A stretch of 45,391 bases of DNA from a virus: the IMG/VR virus record IMGVR_UViG_3300013113_000854, positions 1 to 45,391 of that record. One strand, given 5' to 3'. The notes under the pieces are model-generated. The model did no database searches, was not told the DNA's origin, and was given only the letters and a program-made list of their open reading frames with translations. Each line of letters starts with the position of its first letter. The first letter of the stretch is position 1. The translations under genes and the position numbers were made by a program. Positions 31,396 through 39,367 of the stretch are shown here, piece after piece.

Positions 31396-32343
31396 ATGGC
31401 TAAAAAAATTCCTGCGATAGTAAGGGAAATTAAGCAATATAAACCTCAAGAGGTTAATTATGCTTACCAAAAAAATATTTCTTATTCACAATATTCAATG
31501 TGGAAGAAATGCCCAAAACAATGGTCACTCCAATATAGAGATGGCCATAAGATTTACACTCAAAGTATTCATACTGTGTTTGGAAGTGCATTTCATGAGA
31601 CTTTACAACATTATTTAGAAGTAATGTATGAAAAGAGTGGAGCGGCCGCAGATAGAGAAGATATAGATGCTTTATTAAAGGATAAATTAAGAGAGCATTA
31701 TATGGAAGGTTATAAGAAAAATAATAATCAACATTTTTCAGAACCAGGTGAATTGCAAGAATTTTACAATGATGGAAGAGAGATTCTTAAGTTTATTAAA
31801 AAGAATAGAGGTAAGTATTTTAGTAAAAGAGGATGGCATTTAATAGGAATTGAAACCCCTATATTAGTGGCTCCAAATCCAAGATTTAAAGATGTTTTAT
31901 ATATGGGTTATTTAGATGTTGTTTTTTATCATGAACCCTCAAATACCTTTAAAATTATTGATATTAAAACATCAACTAAAGGATGGAATGCATACACTAA
32001 AACAGATGAAGAAAAACAGTTTCAACTTATTTTGTATAAAATGTTTTTTTCACAACAATTTGGAATCCCTGAAAAAGATATTGATATTGAGTTTTTCATA
32101 GTAAGAAGAAAAGTATACACAGATGGGGATTATCCCCAAAAACCAGTTCAAGAATTTAAACCTCCATCAGGTAAAATTAAGATGGGAAGAGCTTCAAGAG
32201 CTTTAAATAAATTTATTGAAGAGTGTTTTGAAGGTAATACTTATAGTGAAAAAGAAATGTTACCAAATCCTAGTAAATGGAATTGTACTTTTTGCCCTTA
32301 TAAAGAAAAAAAGGAATTATGTTCATTTGGACATATTTCGTAA
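31396..32343 (+). CDS. PD-(D/E)XK nuclease, Cas4/RecB-like with possible Fe-S site
   Basis: 315 residues. Nuclease residues: H67 (GSAFHETL), D174 (MGYLDVVFY), D189 and K191 (KIIDIKTS), then a Q-x3-Y helix (QFQLILYKMFF). Four cysteines, C39 (KKCPKQW) and C297, C300, C309 (CTFCPYKEKKELC), match the split Fe-S cluster arrangement of Cas4 and AddB. It is probably a 5' or flap exonuclease used in recombination or end processing. No CRISPR array or cas1/cas2 is near, so a CRISPR role is not suggested. The promoter of the next gene lies within its last codons. Confidence 0.85.
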   Translation: MAKKIPAIVREIKQYKPQEVNYAYQKNISYSQYSMWKKCPKQWSLQYRDGHKIYTQSIHTVFGSAFHETLQHYLEVMYEKSGAAADREDIDALLKDKLREHYMEGYKKNNNQHFSEPGELQEFYNDGREILKFIKKNRGKYFSKRGWHLIGIETPILVAPNPRFKDVLYMGYLDVVFYHEPSNTFKIIDIKTSTKGWNAYTKTDEEKQFQLILYKMFFSQQFGIPEKDIDIEFFIVRRKVYTDGDYPQKPVQEFKPPSGKIKMGRASRALNKFIEECFEGNTYSEKEMLPNPSKWNCTFCPYKEKKELCSFGHIS

Positions 32344-32357
32344 TACTAATATATTTA
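32326..32357 (+). promoter_or_regulatory. Bacteroidota-type promoter for the RHH regulator and glycan cluster
   Basis: TTTG at 32326-32329 (inside the end of the nuclease gene), 20 bp spacer, TATATTTA at 32350-32357. A TATTTATA octamer overlaps at 32352-32359. The next ATG is 25 bases downstream. Confidence 0.65.
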
Positions 32358-32382
32358 TATAATATTAACAAAAACAAATAAA

Positions 32383-32562
32383 ATGGCAGATAAAAAATTA
32401 ACAAGTGTTAAGATTGATAACGAGCTATGGGATAGTTTTAGAATTGAATGCATTAAAAGAAAATTTTCATTCCAAAAACTATCAGAAAGAGCAGTTGATC
32501 TTTACATGAAAGATGAAGAATTTAGAAGAACAATTACTAATCACGATTTAAAATTAAAATAG
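32383..32562 (+). CDS. Ribbon-helix-helix DNA-binding protein
   Basis: 59 residues. The pattern LTSVKIDNELWDSFRIECIK, then FSFQKLSERAVDLYMKD, is that of a ribbon-helix-helix (MetJ/Arc-type) repressor: a short strand, helix, turn, helix. RHH proteins bind DNA as dimers through the paired strand. It is the first gene behind the promoter at 32326 and lies 3 bp before a glycosyltransferase. It may therefore control the long glycan cluster and its own promoter. Alternatively it is the antitoxin half of a toxin-antitoxin pair, but no toxin gene adjoins it. Confidence 0.72.
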   Translation: MADKKLTSVKIDNELWDSFRIECIKRKFSFQKLSERAVDLYMKDEEFRRTITNHDLKLK

Positions 32563-32565
32563 TCT

Positions 32566-34029
32566 ATGAATAAAGATTTTAAGTATCTTCCACCTAATAA
32601 AAGGAAGAAAATACTCCTAATATGTGATGACATAAGAGTACACTCAGGGGTAGCTACAGTTGCAAAAGAAATGGTTCTACATACGGCCCAACATTTTAAT
32701 TGGGTCCAATTGGCAGGAGCTATAAAACACCCAGATAAAGGGAAAAAATTTGATTTATCACCTGACACTAATAAACAATCAGGGTTAGATGATGCAAGTG
32801 TACTTCTATATCCAGTAGATGGGTATGGGAATCCAGATTTGATTAGACAAATAATCAAATTAGAAAAACCTGATGCTCTTTTTATAATAACCGATCCTAG
32901 GTATTTTACTTGGTTATTTCAAATAGAAAATGAAATAAGAAGAAAAATGCCAATAATTTATCTTAATATTTGGGATGACTACCCAGCTCCTTTATACAAT
33001 AAAGCTTATTATGAATCGTGTGATGCTTTGTTAGGTATCTCTAAACAAACTGTAAACATAAACAAAATTGTATTAGGGGATAAAGCAGAAAATAAAATAA
33101 TCAAATACGTACCTCATGGATTAAATTCTAAGATGTATTTCCCAATAGATAGGAATTCTGAGGAAATGAATGGATTAAGGAAAAATATTTTTGGGGATAG
33201 GGAAGTTGATTTTTTAATGTTTTTTAATTCTAGAAATATTAGAAGGAAACAAATCTCTGATACTATGATGGCCTTTAGAATGTTTTTAGATTCTTTACCT
33301 AAAGAAAAAGCAGATAAATGTGCTTTCTTATTACATACTGAAGTAGTAAGTGAACATGGAACTGATTTGGAAGCTGTTAGAGAATTATTATTTGGGGAAA
33401 AATACCCAAATGCTATTTATTTTTCAACTAATAAAATCAGTACAAAGGAATTAAATTTACTTTATAACTTATCTGATGTTCAAATATTGTTAACCTCAAA
33501 TGAAGGTTGGGGATTAACATTAACTGAAGCAATGCTAACAGGAACACCAATTATAGCAAATGTAACAGGTGGAATGCAAGACCAAATGAGATTTGAATAT
33601 GACTATGATGAAGGTCCCGGTGTTAAAAAGGGAGAATGGATTGATTTTGATGAAGATTTCCCTTCTAATCATTTAGGAACTTACAAAACACACGGAGATT
33701 GGGCATTCCCAGTTTTTCCAACTAGTCGTTCTTTACAAGGTTCACCTATAACTCCTTATATTTGGGATGATAGGTGTACAGCAGAAGATGCAGCATTTAG
33801 AATTAGAGAAGTATATGATTTATCACCCGAAGAAAGAGATAGAAGGGGTAAAAAAGGTAGAGAATGGGCCTTAAGTGATGAAGCGGGATTTACTGCTGTA
33901 AAAATGAGTAATAGAATAATTGAAGCTATAGATGAATTATTTGATACTTGGGAACCAAGAGAAAAATATGAACTCATAGATACTAACATTGATACTAAAA
34001 AAACACAAAAACACGCATTAATATATTAA
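32566..34029 (+). CDS. GT4-type glycosyltransferase
   Basis: 487 residues, GT-B fold. The N-terminal half (KILLICDDIRVHSGVATVAK) matches the acceptor domain with its glycine-containing loop. The C-terminal half has VQILLTSNEGWGLTLTEAM with the family E-x7-E motif and GTPIIANVTGG for donor binding. It transfers a sugar from a nucleotide donor with retention. It starts the glycan cluster directly after the RHH gene and is followed 3 bp later by a second GT4-like gene. Substrate unknown. Confidence 0.85.
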   Translation: MNKDFKYLPPNKRKKILLICDDIRVHSGVATVAKEMVLHTAQHFNWVQLAGAIKHPDKGKKFDLSPDTNKQSGLDDASVLLYPVDGYGNPDLIRQIIKLEKPDALFIITDPRYFTWLFQIENEIRRKMPIIYLNIWDDYPAPLYNKAYYESCDALLGISKQTVNINKIVLGDKAENKIIKYVPHGLNSKMYFPIDRNSEEMNGLRKNIFGDREVDFLMFFNSRNIRRKQISDTMMAFRMFLDSLPKEKADKCAFLLHTEVVSEHGTDLEAVRELLFGEKYPNAIYFSTNKISTKELNLLYNLSDVQILLTSNEGWGLTLTEAMLTGTPIIANVTGGMQDQMRFEYDYDEGPGVKKGEWIDFDEDFPSNHLGTYKTHGDWAFPVFPTSRSLQGSPITPYIWDDRCTAEDAAFRIREVYDLSPEERDRRGKKGREWALSDEAGFTAVKMSNRIIEAIDELFDTWEPREKYELIDTNIDTKKTQKHALIY

Positions 34030-34032
34030 AAC

Positions 34033-35361
34033 ATGAATAAACCACAATTTATAATAAGCTGCCCAATAGATACTTATTCAGGATACGGAAGTCGTGCAAG
34101 GGATGTAGCCAAAGCAGTTATAGAGTTAGATAAATATGATGTTAAAATTTTGGCTCAAAGGTGGGGTAATACTCCTTGGGGTTTCATTGAGGATCATCCT
34201 GAATGGGAATTTTTGAATAAGCATTTATTTCAACCAGAACCAAATAAACAATACCCCAAACCTGATGTTTGGATGCAAATAACAATTCCTAATGAATTCC
34301 AACCACAAGGACATTATAATATAGGAGTTACAGCAGGAATTGAATCAACAATTGCTCCCTCTGATTGGATTGAAGGTTGTAATAGAATGAATTTAGTTTT
34401 AGGTTCTTCTAAACATACTTTAGATGTTTTAAAACATAGTAAATTCCAAAAACATGATAAACAAACAAATCAAGTAGTAGGAAATGTAGAATTGACTACA
34501 CCCACAGAAATATTATTTGAGGGTTTTAATCAAGATATTTACAAGAAAAATGTTCCTATTGGCTTACAATTAAAAGTAAGAGAAGAATTTTGTTATTTAT
34601 TTGTTGGTCATTGGATACAAGGTGATTTTGGACACGATAGAAAAAATATAGGTTTATTAATTAAATCATTTTGTGAAACTTTTAAAAACAAACCAAAACA
34701 ACCTGCTTTAATATTAAAAACAGCTCATGCAGGGTCTTCTTATATGGATAGGGATTTAACATTGAAAAAAATCCAAGATATAAAGAAAACTGTAAAGGGT
34801 AAATGTCCTAATGTTTATTTACTTCATGGTGATTTTACTGATACTGAAATTAATGAATTATATAATCATCCAAAAGTAAAAGCTATGGTTAGTTTAACTA
34901 AAGGGGAAGGTTTTGGAAGACCATTACTTGAATTCACTCAAACTAAAAAACCAATCATAACAACAGGTTGGTCTGGTCATATTGATTTCCTTAAACAGGA
35001 TATGAGTATTTTATTACCTGGAACTTTAAATGATGTACATCCAAGTGCTAGAAATAATTGGTTTATAGAAGGAGCAAAATGGTTTGATGTTGATACAATG
35101 CAATTAGGAAGAGTATTAAAAGACACTTATAAAAAATATAAAGGTTTTATCCCAAATGCTAAACGTCAAGCCCATTATTGTAAAGAAAATTTTACATATA
35201 ATAAGATGAAAGAATTATTAGGTGAAATATTAGATAAAAATGTTAAAGCAGCCCCTAAACAAGTTCCCTTACAATTACCAAAATTAAAGAAAATAGGTGA
35301 AGATAAAAAACCCGAATTACCTAAATTAAAATTACCTAAATTAAAAAAGATAGAAGCATGA
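34033..35361 (+). CDS. GT4-like glycosyltransferase with LPKLK tail
   Basis: 442 residues. The C-terminal GT-B domain has ALILKTAHAG, NVYLLHGDFTDTEINELY and VSLTKGEGFGRPLLEF with the E-x7-E motif, then TGWSGHIDF. The N-terminal domain begins FIISCPIDTYSGYGSRARD. The last 40 residues carry three LPKLK-type repeats (LPKLKKIGEDKKPELPKLK), possibly a flexible interaction tail. It is 3 bp after the first GT4 gene and overlaps the next start by 4 bases. Acceptor and donor unknown. Confidence 0.82.
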   Translation: MNKPQFIISCPIDTYSGYGSRARDVAKAVIELDKYDVKILAQRWGNTPWGFIEDHPEWEFLNKHLFQPEPNKQYPKPDVWMQITIPNEFQPQGHYNIGVTAGIESTIAPSDWIEGCNRMNLVLGSSKHTLDVLKHSKFQKHDKQTNQVVGNVELTTPTEILFEGFNQDIYKKNVPIGLQLKVREEFCYLFVGHWIQGDFGHDRKNIGLLIKSFCETFKNKPKQPALILKTAHAGSSYMDRDLTLKKIQDIKKTVKGKCPNVYLLHGDFTDTEINELYNHPKVKAMVSLTKGEGFGRPLLEFTQTKKPIITTGWSGHIDFLKQDMSILLPGTLNDVHPSARNNWFIEGAKWFDVDTMQLGRVLKDTYKKYKGFIPNAKRQAHYCKENFTYNKMKELLGEILDKNVKAAPKQVPLQLPKLKKIGEDKKPELPKLKLPKLKKIEA

Positions 35362-35819
35362 ACGCAGATAAATTAACAGAATGTCCAAGATGTGGATCTG
35401 ATGCTTGTTACTCACAAGAAATAAATGATAAAATTACCAATCATATGTGTTATGGTTGTGGATTCCAAAGTAATTCATTAATGAAATCAAATGAAGAATT
35501 CCTCAATGAACAAATAGAAACACTCCCAGAACTCTATAAAGATTTAATTTTTGAAGATGAAGAAGGAAAATCATGGTTACCTTCAACTATAAATTTACCT
35601 AAACAAGGGATGGTATTTGCTAATGGTTCTAAACCAGAAAATTGGAAATGGGCAGCCGTAAAAGCCACTGAAGTGAAAGAAGAAGAAAAGGAAAGATACC
35701 CTATACCTAATAAGGAAGGTGAGTATTATGAGCATAGGATGGATATGACTACTATGAAAATGTTTAGTGAAAGAGATTTCATGGATGCTTTAAGTTATAT
35801 AGGAGTCCTCCCAGAATAA
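35358..35819 (+). CDS. Zinc-ribbon protein, hypothetical
   Basis: 153 residues. An N-terminal zinc ribbon is clear: CPRC (9-12) and CYGC (32-35) with a CGSDACYS insert. The C-terminal 100 residues (WLPSTINLPKQGMVFANGS, WKWAAVKATEVKEEE, HRMDMTTMKMFSERDF) are of unknown fold. It overlaps the GT4 gene by 4 bases and ends right at the next promoter. A DNA- or protein-binding role is possible. Confidence 0.65.
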   Translation: MNADKLTECPRCGSDACYSQEINDKITNHMCYGCGFQSNSLMKSNEEFLNEQIETLPELYKDLIFEDEEGKSWLPSTINLPKQGMVFANGSKPENWKWAAVKATEVKEEEKERYPIPNKEGEYYEHRMDMTTMKMFSERDFMDALSYIGVLPE

Positions 35820-35851
35820 TTTGGCTCCCACAAACATTGTTTGTATATTCA
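35820..35851 (+). promoter_or_regulatory. Bacteroidota-type promoter for the second glycan operon
   Basis: TTTG at 35820-35823, 20 bp spacer, TATATTCA at 35844-35851, then CCCAAAAT as in sister promoters. The next ATG is 17 bases downstream. No further promoter of this type is seen until the right edge, so it may drive genes up to 44152. Confidence 0.72.
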
Positions 35852-35868
35852 CCCAAAATTAAAAAGTT

Positions 35869-36129
35869 ATGATGAGACTAACAGTACACGTAGAAGATGC
35901 ACCTTTTGTTGAAAGGGAAAGAAAATTACTAGGTAAAGACCTACAAGGTAAAGATATTTTTAAACCTAAAAAATCAAAATGTATAGTAAATACATTTTCA
36001 TTCAAAAATCTGAAAAATGATAAGGATGTAAATGATAAATTGGCTCTAATTAGGTCAAAGTATAAAATAGCCAAATTTACTGATGGTTGGAAAAATGGTA
36101 AAGAAATGATTTACGTTTCATATTGTTAA
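35869..36129 (+). CDS. Hypothetical protein
   Basis: 86 residues, unknown. Two adjacent ATG codons (35869, 35872) could both start it. The sequence is basic, with strands LTVHVEDAPFV and KCIVNTFSF and a helix KDVNDKLALIRSKYKIA. It is the first gene behind the promoter at 35820, 1 base before the GT2 gene. Function not recognised. Confidence 0.6.
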   Translation: MMRLTVHVEDAPFVERERKLLGKDLQGKDIFKPKKSKCIVNTFSFKNLKNDKDVNDKLALIRSKYKIAKFTDGWKNGKEMIYVSYC

Positions 36130-36130
36130 G

Positions 36131-36769
36131 ATGAAGATAAGTTACGCAATTACAGTCTGTAATGAATTTCAGGAAATTCAAAGACTAGTCAATTTTCTTA
36201 TTGATAATAAAAGAAATGAAGATGAAATAGTAATACAACAAGATTCTCGTGGTAGTGTTAAAGGATTACCTGATAATAAAGTAAAAGCATATTGTGAAGA
36301 ATTAGAAAAGTTAGGAAAAATTGTATATACTATATTCGATTTAAACAGTCACTTTGCCAACTTTAAAAACAACTTAGCTAAAGTATGTACTGGAGATTAT
36401 ATCTTTCAGATTGATGCTGATGAAATGATTACTCCTACAATGTTAGAAAATTTATCCAGTATATTAGAGGTAAATTCTCATGTAGATGTTTTTTTAGTTC
36501 CAAGAATTAATACTGTAGAAGGATTAACTCAAGAACATATTGATAAATGGGGGTGGAAGGTTAATGAAAAAGGATGGGTTAATTTTCCTGACCCTCAATT
36601 TAGGATTTATAAAAATAATGGTAAAATAAAATGGAAAAATAAAGTTCATGAAGTATTAGAAGCCCATACAACAATTTCTCAATTACCCCATGATGAAGAA
36701 TATTGTTTATATCATCCTAAAACAATAGAAAGACAAAAGAAACAAAACGAATATTACGATACGTTATGA
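36131..36769 (+). CDS. GT2 family glycosyltransferase
   Basis: 212 residues, GT-A fold. ISYAITVCNEFQEIQRLVNF begins the nucleotide-binding fold, and YIFQIDADEMI supplies the DxD metal motif. A later block FPDPQFRIYKNNGKIKWKNK resembles the WaaE-like branch (LPS core glucosyltransferases). The nucleotide sugar and acceptor are not known. It ends in ATGA with the phosphatase gene, so it is coupled to the acidic-sugar genes that follow. Confidence 0.8.
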   Translation: MKISYAITVCNEFQEIQRLVNFLIDNKRNEDEIVIQQDSRGSVKGLPDNKVKAYCEELEKLGKIVYTIFDLNSHFANFKNNLAKVCTGDYIFQIDADEMITPTMLENLSSILEVNSHVDVFLVPRINTVEGLTQEHIDKWGWKVNEKGWVNFPDPQFRIYKNNGKIKWKNKVHEVLEAHTTISQLPHDEEYCLYHPKTIERQKKQNEYYDTL

Positions 36770-37059
36770 ACATTTATGTTGATATAGATGAAACTATATG
36801 TTTTTATGAAGGAGAAAGAAATTATTTACTCGCTATTCCTAATAAAAAAAACATAGCCAAGATTAATAAATTATATGATGAAGGTAATGAAATAACATAT
36901 TGGACTGCAAGAGGATCAGCTACAGGAATAGACTGGAAGCTTGAAACCGAGGTACAATTAGAAGATTGGGGTTGTAAATATCATAGATTAAGTGTTGGTA
37001 AAAAACCTGCTTATGATTTACTTATTTGTGATAAAACCAAAAGAATAGAAGAAATATGA
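36766..37059 (+). CDS. HAD-family phosphatase
   Basis: 97 residues, a capless HAD enzyme. Motif I is VDIDET (D6 nucleophile, D8 acid/base), motif II is WTARG (T47), and motif III uses K80 with D84/D89 (KKPAYDLLICD). Such small HADs remove phosphate from sugar phosphates. In this operon the natural substrate would be Kdo-8-phosphate, giving it the role of KdsC; sequence alone does not prove this, as it is shorter than KdsC (about 180). It overlaps both neighbours by 4 bases. Confidence 0.75.
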   Translation: MNIYVDIDETICFYEGERNYLLAIPNKKNIAKINKLYDEGNEITYWTARGSATGIDWKLETEVQLEDWGCKYHRLSVGKKPAYDLLICDKTKRIEEI

Positions 37060-37931
37060 CACGTCCGGTATATGCAATCCCCCCTTCATTTAAAGATGAT
37101 AGAATTGATGTTAATAGTACTTCTAATTATTTAAAATATCTTGAAAACAAAGGGGCAACTAGAGTATTAACAACGGCAGGCACATCACAATTTAATTTAC
37201 TTTCTTTAGATGAAATATATTTTTTAAATAAATGTCTAATAAATAATTTCTCTCAGGAAAAAATATTAGGTTTACCTCCTTTAAGTCTAAAACATTTAAT
37301 TGAAGAAATACACAAATTAAATAGTTTAAATTCCCCTAACACTAAAATATTAATTCTCTTTCCTGAAAGATACTATAATGATGGTCAAATTGTAGATTTT
37401 TTTAAACAAGTATGCAGTGTATCTCAATATCCTGTTTATTTACATGGTAACCCTTTAAAAAAGGGAAATGGAGGAGAATATGAATACTCAAATTCCTTAC
37501 TAAATAAATTATCTCAAATTAAAAAATTCTCAGGAATTAAAGAAGAATATTCTAGTTTAGATTTGTCAATGAAATCCATTTCCAATCTAGATTTGGATAT
37601 AATTGTAGCTGGAGGAAGTATGAGAAGATTTTGGGCTTTATTTCCATTTGGAGCTACTTCTTTTTTAACGGGTGTAGGTAATTTTAACCCTATTTATTCC
37701 GAAAATTTTTATGATGATTATGTAGATGGTAATTATGGTAGGTGTTTAGAAATAATTCAAACAATAGAAAAACCTTTATTTAAAATTTTTATGGAAATAG
37801 GGTGGCATGCGGCTATGAGGGAATCTTTAAAAGAAATGAATTTTGTTTTGGAAAATCGAAGTCCTTTTATTAAATTAAATAAAGAAGATAAAATTAAAAT
37901 ATCAAATATTTTAAAAAAAATTATTCAATGA
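37056..37931 (+). CDS. DHDPS/N-acetylneuraminate lyase-family aldolase
   Basis: 291 residues, the normal length. The Schiff-base lysine is K162 (FSGIKEEY) and the fold is a TIM barrel, with RVLTTAGTSQFNLLSLDE in place of the usual GTTGE loop. The catalytic tyrosine of the YNxP motif is replaced by His (LHGNPLK, H130). Family members make or cleave 2-keto-3-deoxy sugar acids such as sialic acid or KDG. Here it may act on a 3-deoxy-ulosonic acid, with altered chemistry. It overlaps kdsA by 4 bases. Confidence 0.72.
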   Translation: MTRPVYAIPPSFKDDRIDVNSTSNYLKYLENKGATRVLTTAGTSQFNLLSLDEIYFLNKCLINNFSQEKILGLPPLSLKHLIEEIHKLNSLNSPNTKILILFPERYYNDGQIVDFFKQVCSVSQYPVYLHGNPLKKGNGGEYEYSNSLLNKLSQIKKFSGIKEEYSSLDLSMKSISNLDLDIIVAGGSMRRFWALFPFGATSFLTGVGNFNPIYSENFYDDYVDGNYGRCLEIIQTIEKPLFKIFMEIGWHAAMRESLKEMNFVLENRSPFIKLNKEDKIKISNILKKIIQ

Positions 37932-38668
37932 AAACATATATTATTGGGCCTTGCAGTTTAGAAAATTATGAATTATCTTATAAAGTTCTATCAACTATTT
38001 ACCCTTATGTAAAAGATAAGGATTTTTATTTTAAAGGATCATATGATAAAGCTAACCGAAGTTCAATTACAGGTAAACGGGGACCAGGATTAGAAGAGGG
38101 AATGGAAATATTTAAGCAATTAAAAAAAGATTTTCCTGGATTAAAAGTAACAACAGATGTACATGAAACTCATGAGGTAGAAAAAGTATCTGATGTTATA
38201 GACTTAATTCAAATTCCTGCTTTTCTTTGCAGACAGACTGATTTATTAGTTGAATCTGCAAGATGTTCTAATTGGGTTAATATTAAAAAAGGACAATGGA
38301 TGAATCCACAAAATATGGTTAAAGGAATTGATAAATTAAAAAACACAAATCCTAACTGTAATGTATGGTGTACAGAAAGAGGCTCCGCATTTGGTTACTC
38401 TCAATTCATTGTTGATTTTTCAAGTGTGGATTTTATGAAAGAACATTTTGATAAAGTGATATTTGATACTACACACTCAGCCCAATTACCTAAACCTAAT
38501 GGAAGAATGGGTGGAAATCCTACACTAGCAGAAAGATATTATAAAGCAGCTGATATTTTTAATTATGATGGGGTATTTGTTGAGGCTCATCCTGTTCCTT
38601 CATTATCATATTCAGATGCTGATTCTGTATTACCTTTAACTAAAATGGTAGAATTATTAAAAAAATAA
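37928..38668 (+). CDS. kdsA: Kdo-8-phosphate synthase
   Basis: 246 residues, slightly shorter than E. coli KdsA (284). Diagnostic blocks: FKGSYDKANRSSITGKRGPG, TTDVHE, IQIPAFLCRQTDLL, VNIKKGQ, and EAHPVPSLSYSDADS. The Cys in GPCSLEN (C9), His in DTTHSAQLP, and Glu and Asp of the last block match the metal-dependent KdsA class. It condenses PEP and arabinose-5-phosphate to Kdo-8-phosphate. A NeuB-type enzyme is excluded by these motifs. It is the strongest clue that the cluster makes Kdo or a derivative rather than sialic acid. Confidence 0.9.
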   Translation: MKTYIIGPCSLENYELSYKVLSTIYPYVKDKDFYFKGSYDKANRSSITGKRGPGLEEGMEIFKQLKKDFPGLKVTTDVHETHEVEKVSDVIDLIQIPAFLCRQTDLLVESARCSNWVNIKKGQWMNPQNMVKGIDKLKNTNPNCNVWCTERGSAFGYSQFIVDFSSVDFMKEHFDKVIFDTTHSAQLPKPNGRMGGNPTLAERYYKAADIFNYDGVFVEAHPVPSLSYSDADSVLPLTKMVELLKK

Positions 38669-38675
38669 TATTAAT

Positions 38676-39350
38676 ATGGTTAAAACTTTACAAGAAGGGG
38701 CTACTATTGAAAATATGGTAAGTTTATTAAAATTAGAAGGGGTATTTTTAGTAAACCAATATTTGCAAGGAGAATTGCTAGAAGGACTTTACAATGAAAC
38801 TCTTAACCTATGCCAAACTCAGGGGGGGAATTATGAATTTGGGAGAAATTATAGAGGCCCCTCTTTAAATTCATTTGATAAAAACTCCTTTGTAAATAAG
38901 GTTTTTAATTCAGAATGGATGAAATCCCTAGATAAAAGTTATAGAAATTGTGAAATAGGATATGGAAGTTCAATATTTGCTACCTATGATTATAAAAATG
39001 ACAAAGGTTTAGCTAGAAATGGTTGGCTACATTTTGACAGAAACAATTGTTTAAAATTTTTAATTTATCTTACTGACATAGACAAAACTAGTGGAGCTTT
39101 TAATTGTAGCGTAGGTTCTAGAAGTAAGGGGGAAGAATTAAGGAAAAAAGCATGGACTAATAATTCAAATTATGGGGAAGTTAAGAACAGAATAAATTTA
39201 GATTACCCCTCTTTAATTGAAAAATACCCCCCAACTCCAATAGAAGCCAAAGCTGGGGCCTTAATTGTATTTGATACAGATACATTCCATAAGGGGGGAG
39301 AATGTGAGGTTGGTAAAGAAAGATTAGTAATAAGAGCTCATTGCATATAA
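38676..39350 (+). CDS. PhyH-like 2-oxoglutarate/Fe(II) dioxygenase
   Basis: 224 residues. The iron triad is H119-x-D121 (GWLHFDRNN) and H205 (DTDTFHKGGE), and R216 (KERLVIRAH) should bind 2-oxoglutarate. The strand IVFDTDTFHKGGECEVG is typical of PhyH and related enzymes. It would hydroxylate an unactivated carbon. In this operon the substrate may be the deoxy sugar or its carrier. Plasmid- or phage-borne Kdo 3-hydroxylases are known (KdoO), so hydroxylation of Kdo is a reasonable guess but is not shown here. Confidence 0.78.
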   Translation: MVKTLQEGATIENMVSLLKLEGVFLVNQYLQGELLEGLYNETLNLCQTQGGNYEFGRNYRGPSLNSFDKNSFVNKVFNSEWMKSLDKSYRNCEIGYGSSIFATYDYKNDKGLARNGWLHFDRNNCLKFLIYLTDIDKTSGAFNCSVGSRSKGEELRKKAWTNNSNYGEVKNRINLDYPSLIEKYPPTPIEAKAGALIVFDTDTFHKGGECEVGKERLVIRAHCI

Positions 39351-39367
39351 AACAAAATAAAACAAAA

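Noticed and set aside
31916-32101. Plus-strand frame inside the PD-(D/E)XK nuclease gene
   Set aside because: Out of frame with the conserved nuclease core; shadow reading.
31396-32343. CRISPR-associated Cas4
   Set aside because: The nuclease has Cas4-like Cys and PD-(D/E)XK residues, but there is no repeat array, cas1 or cas2 in the window; a phage recombination nuclease fits better.
32383-32562. Antitoxin of a toxin-antitoxin pair
   Set aside because: The RHH protein has no small toxin gene beside it; the neighbours are a nuclease with replication context and a glycosyltransferase.
37928-38668. NeuB-type sialic acid synthase
   Set aside because: The KANRSS, CRQTDLL and EAHP motifs are those of KdsA, and the SAF domain of NeuB is absent.
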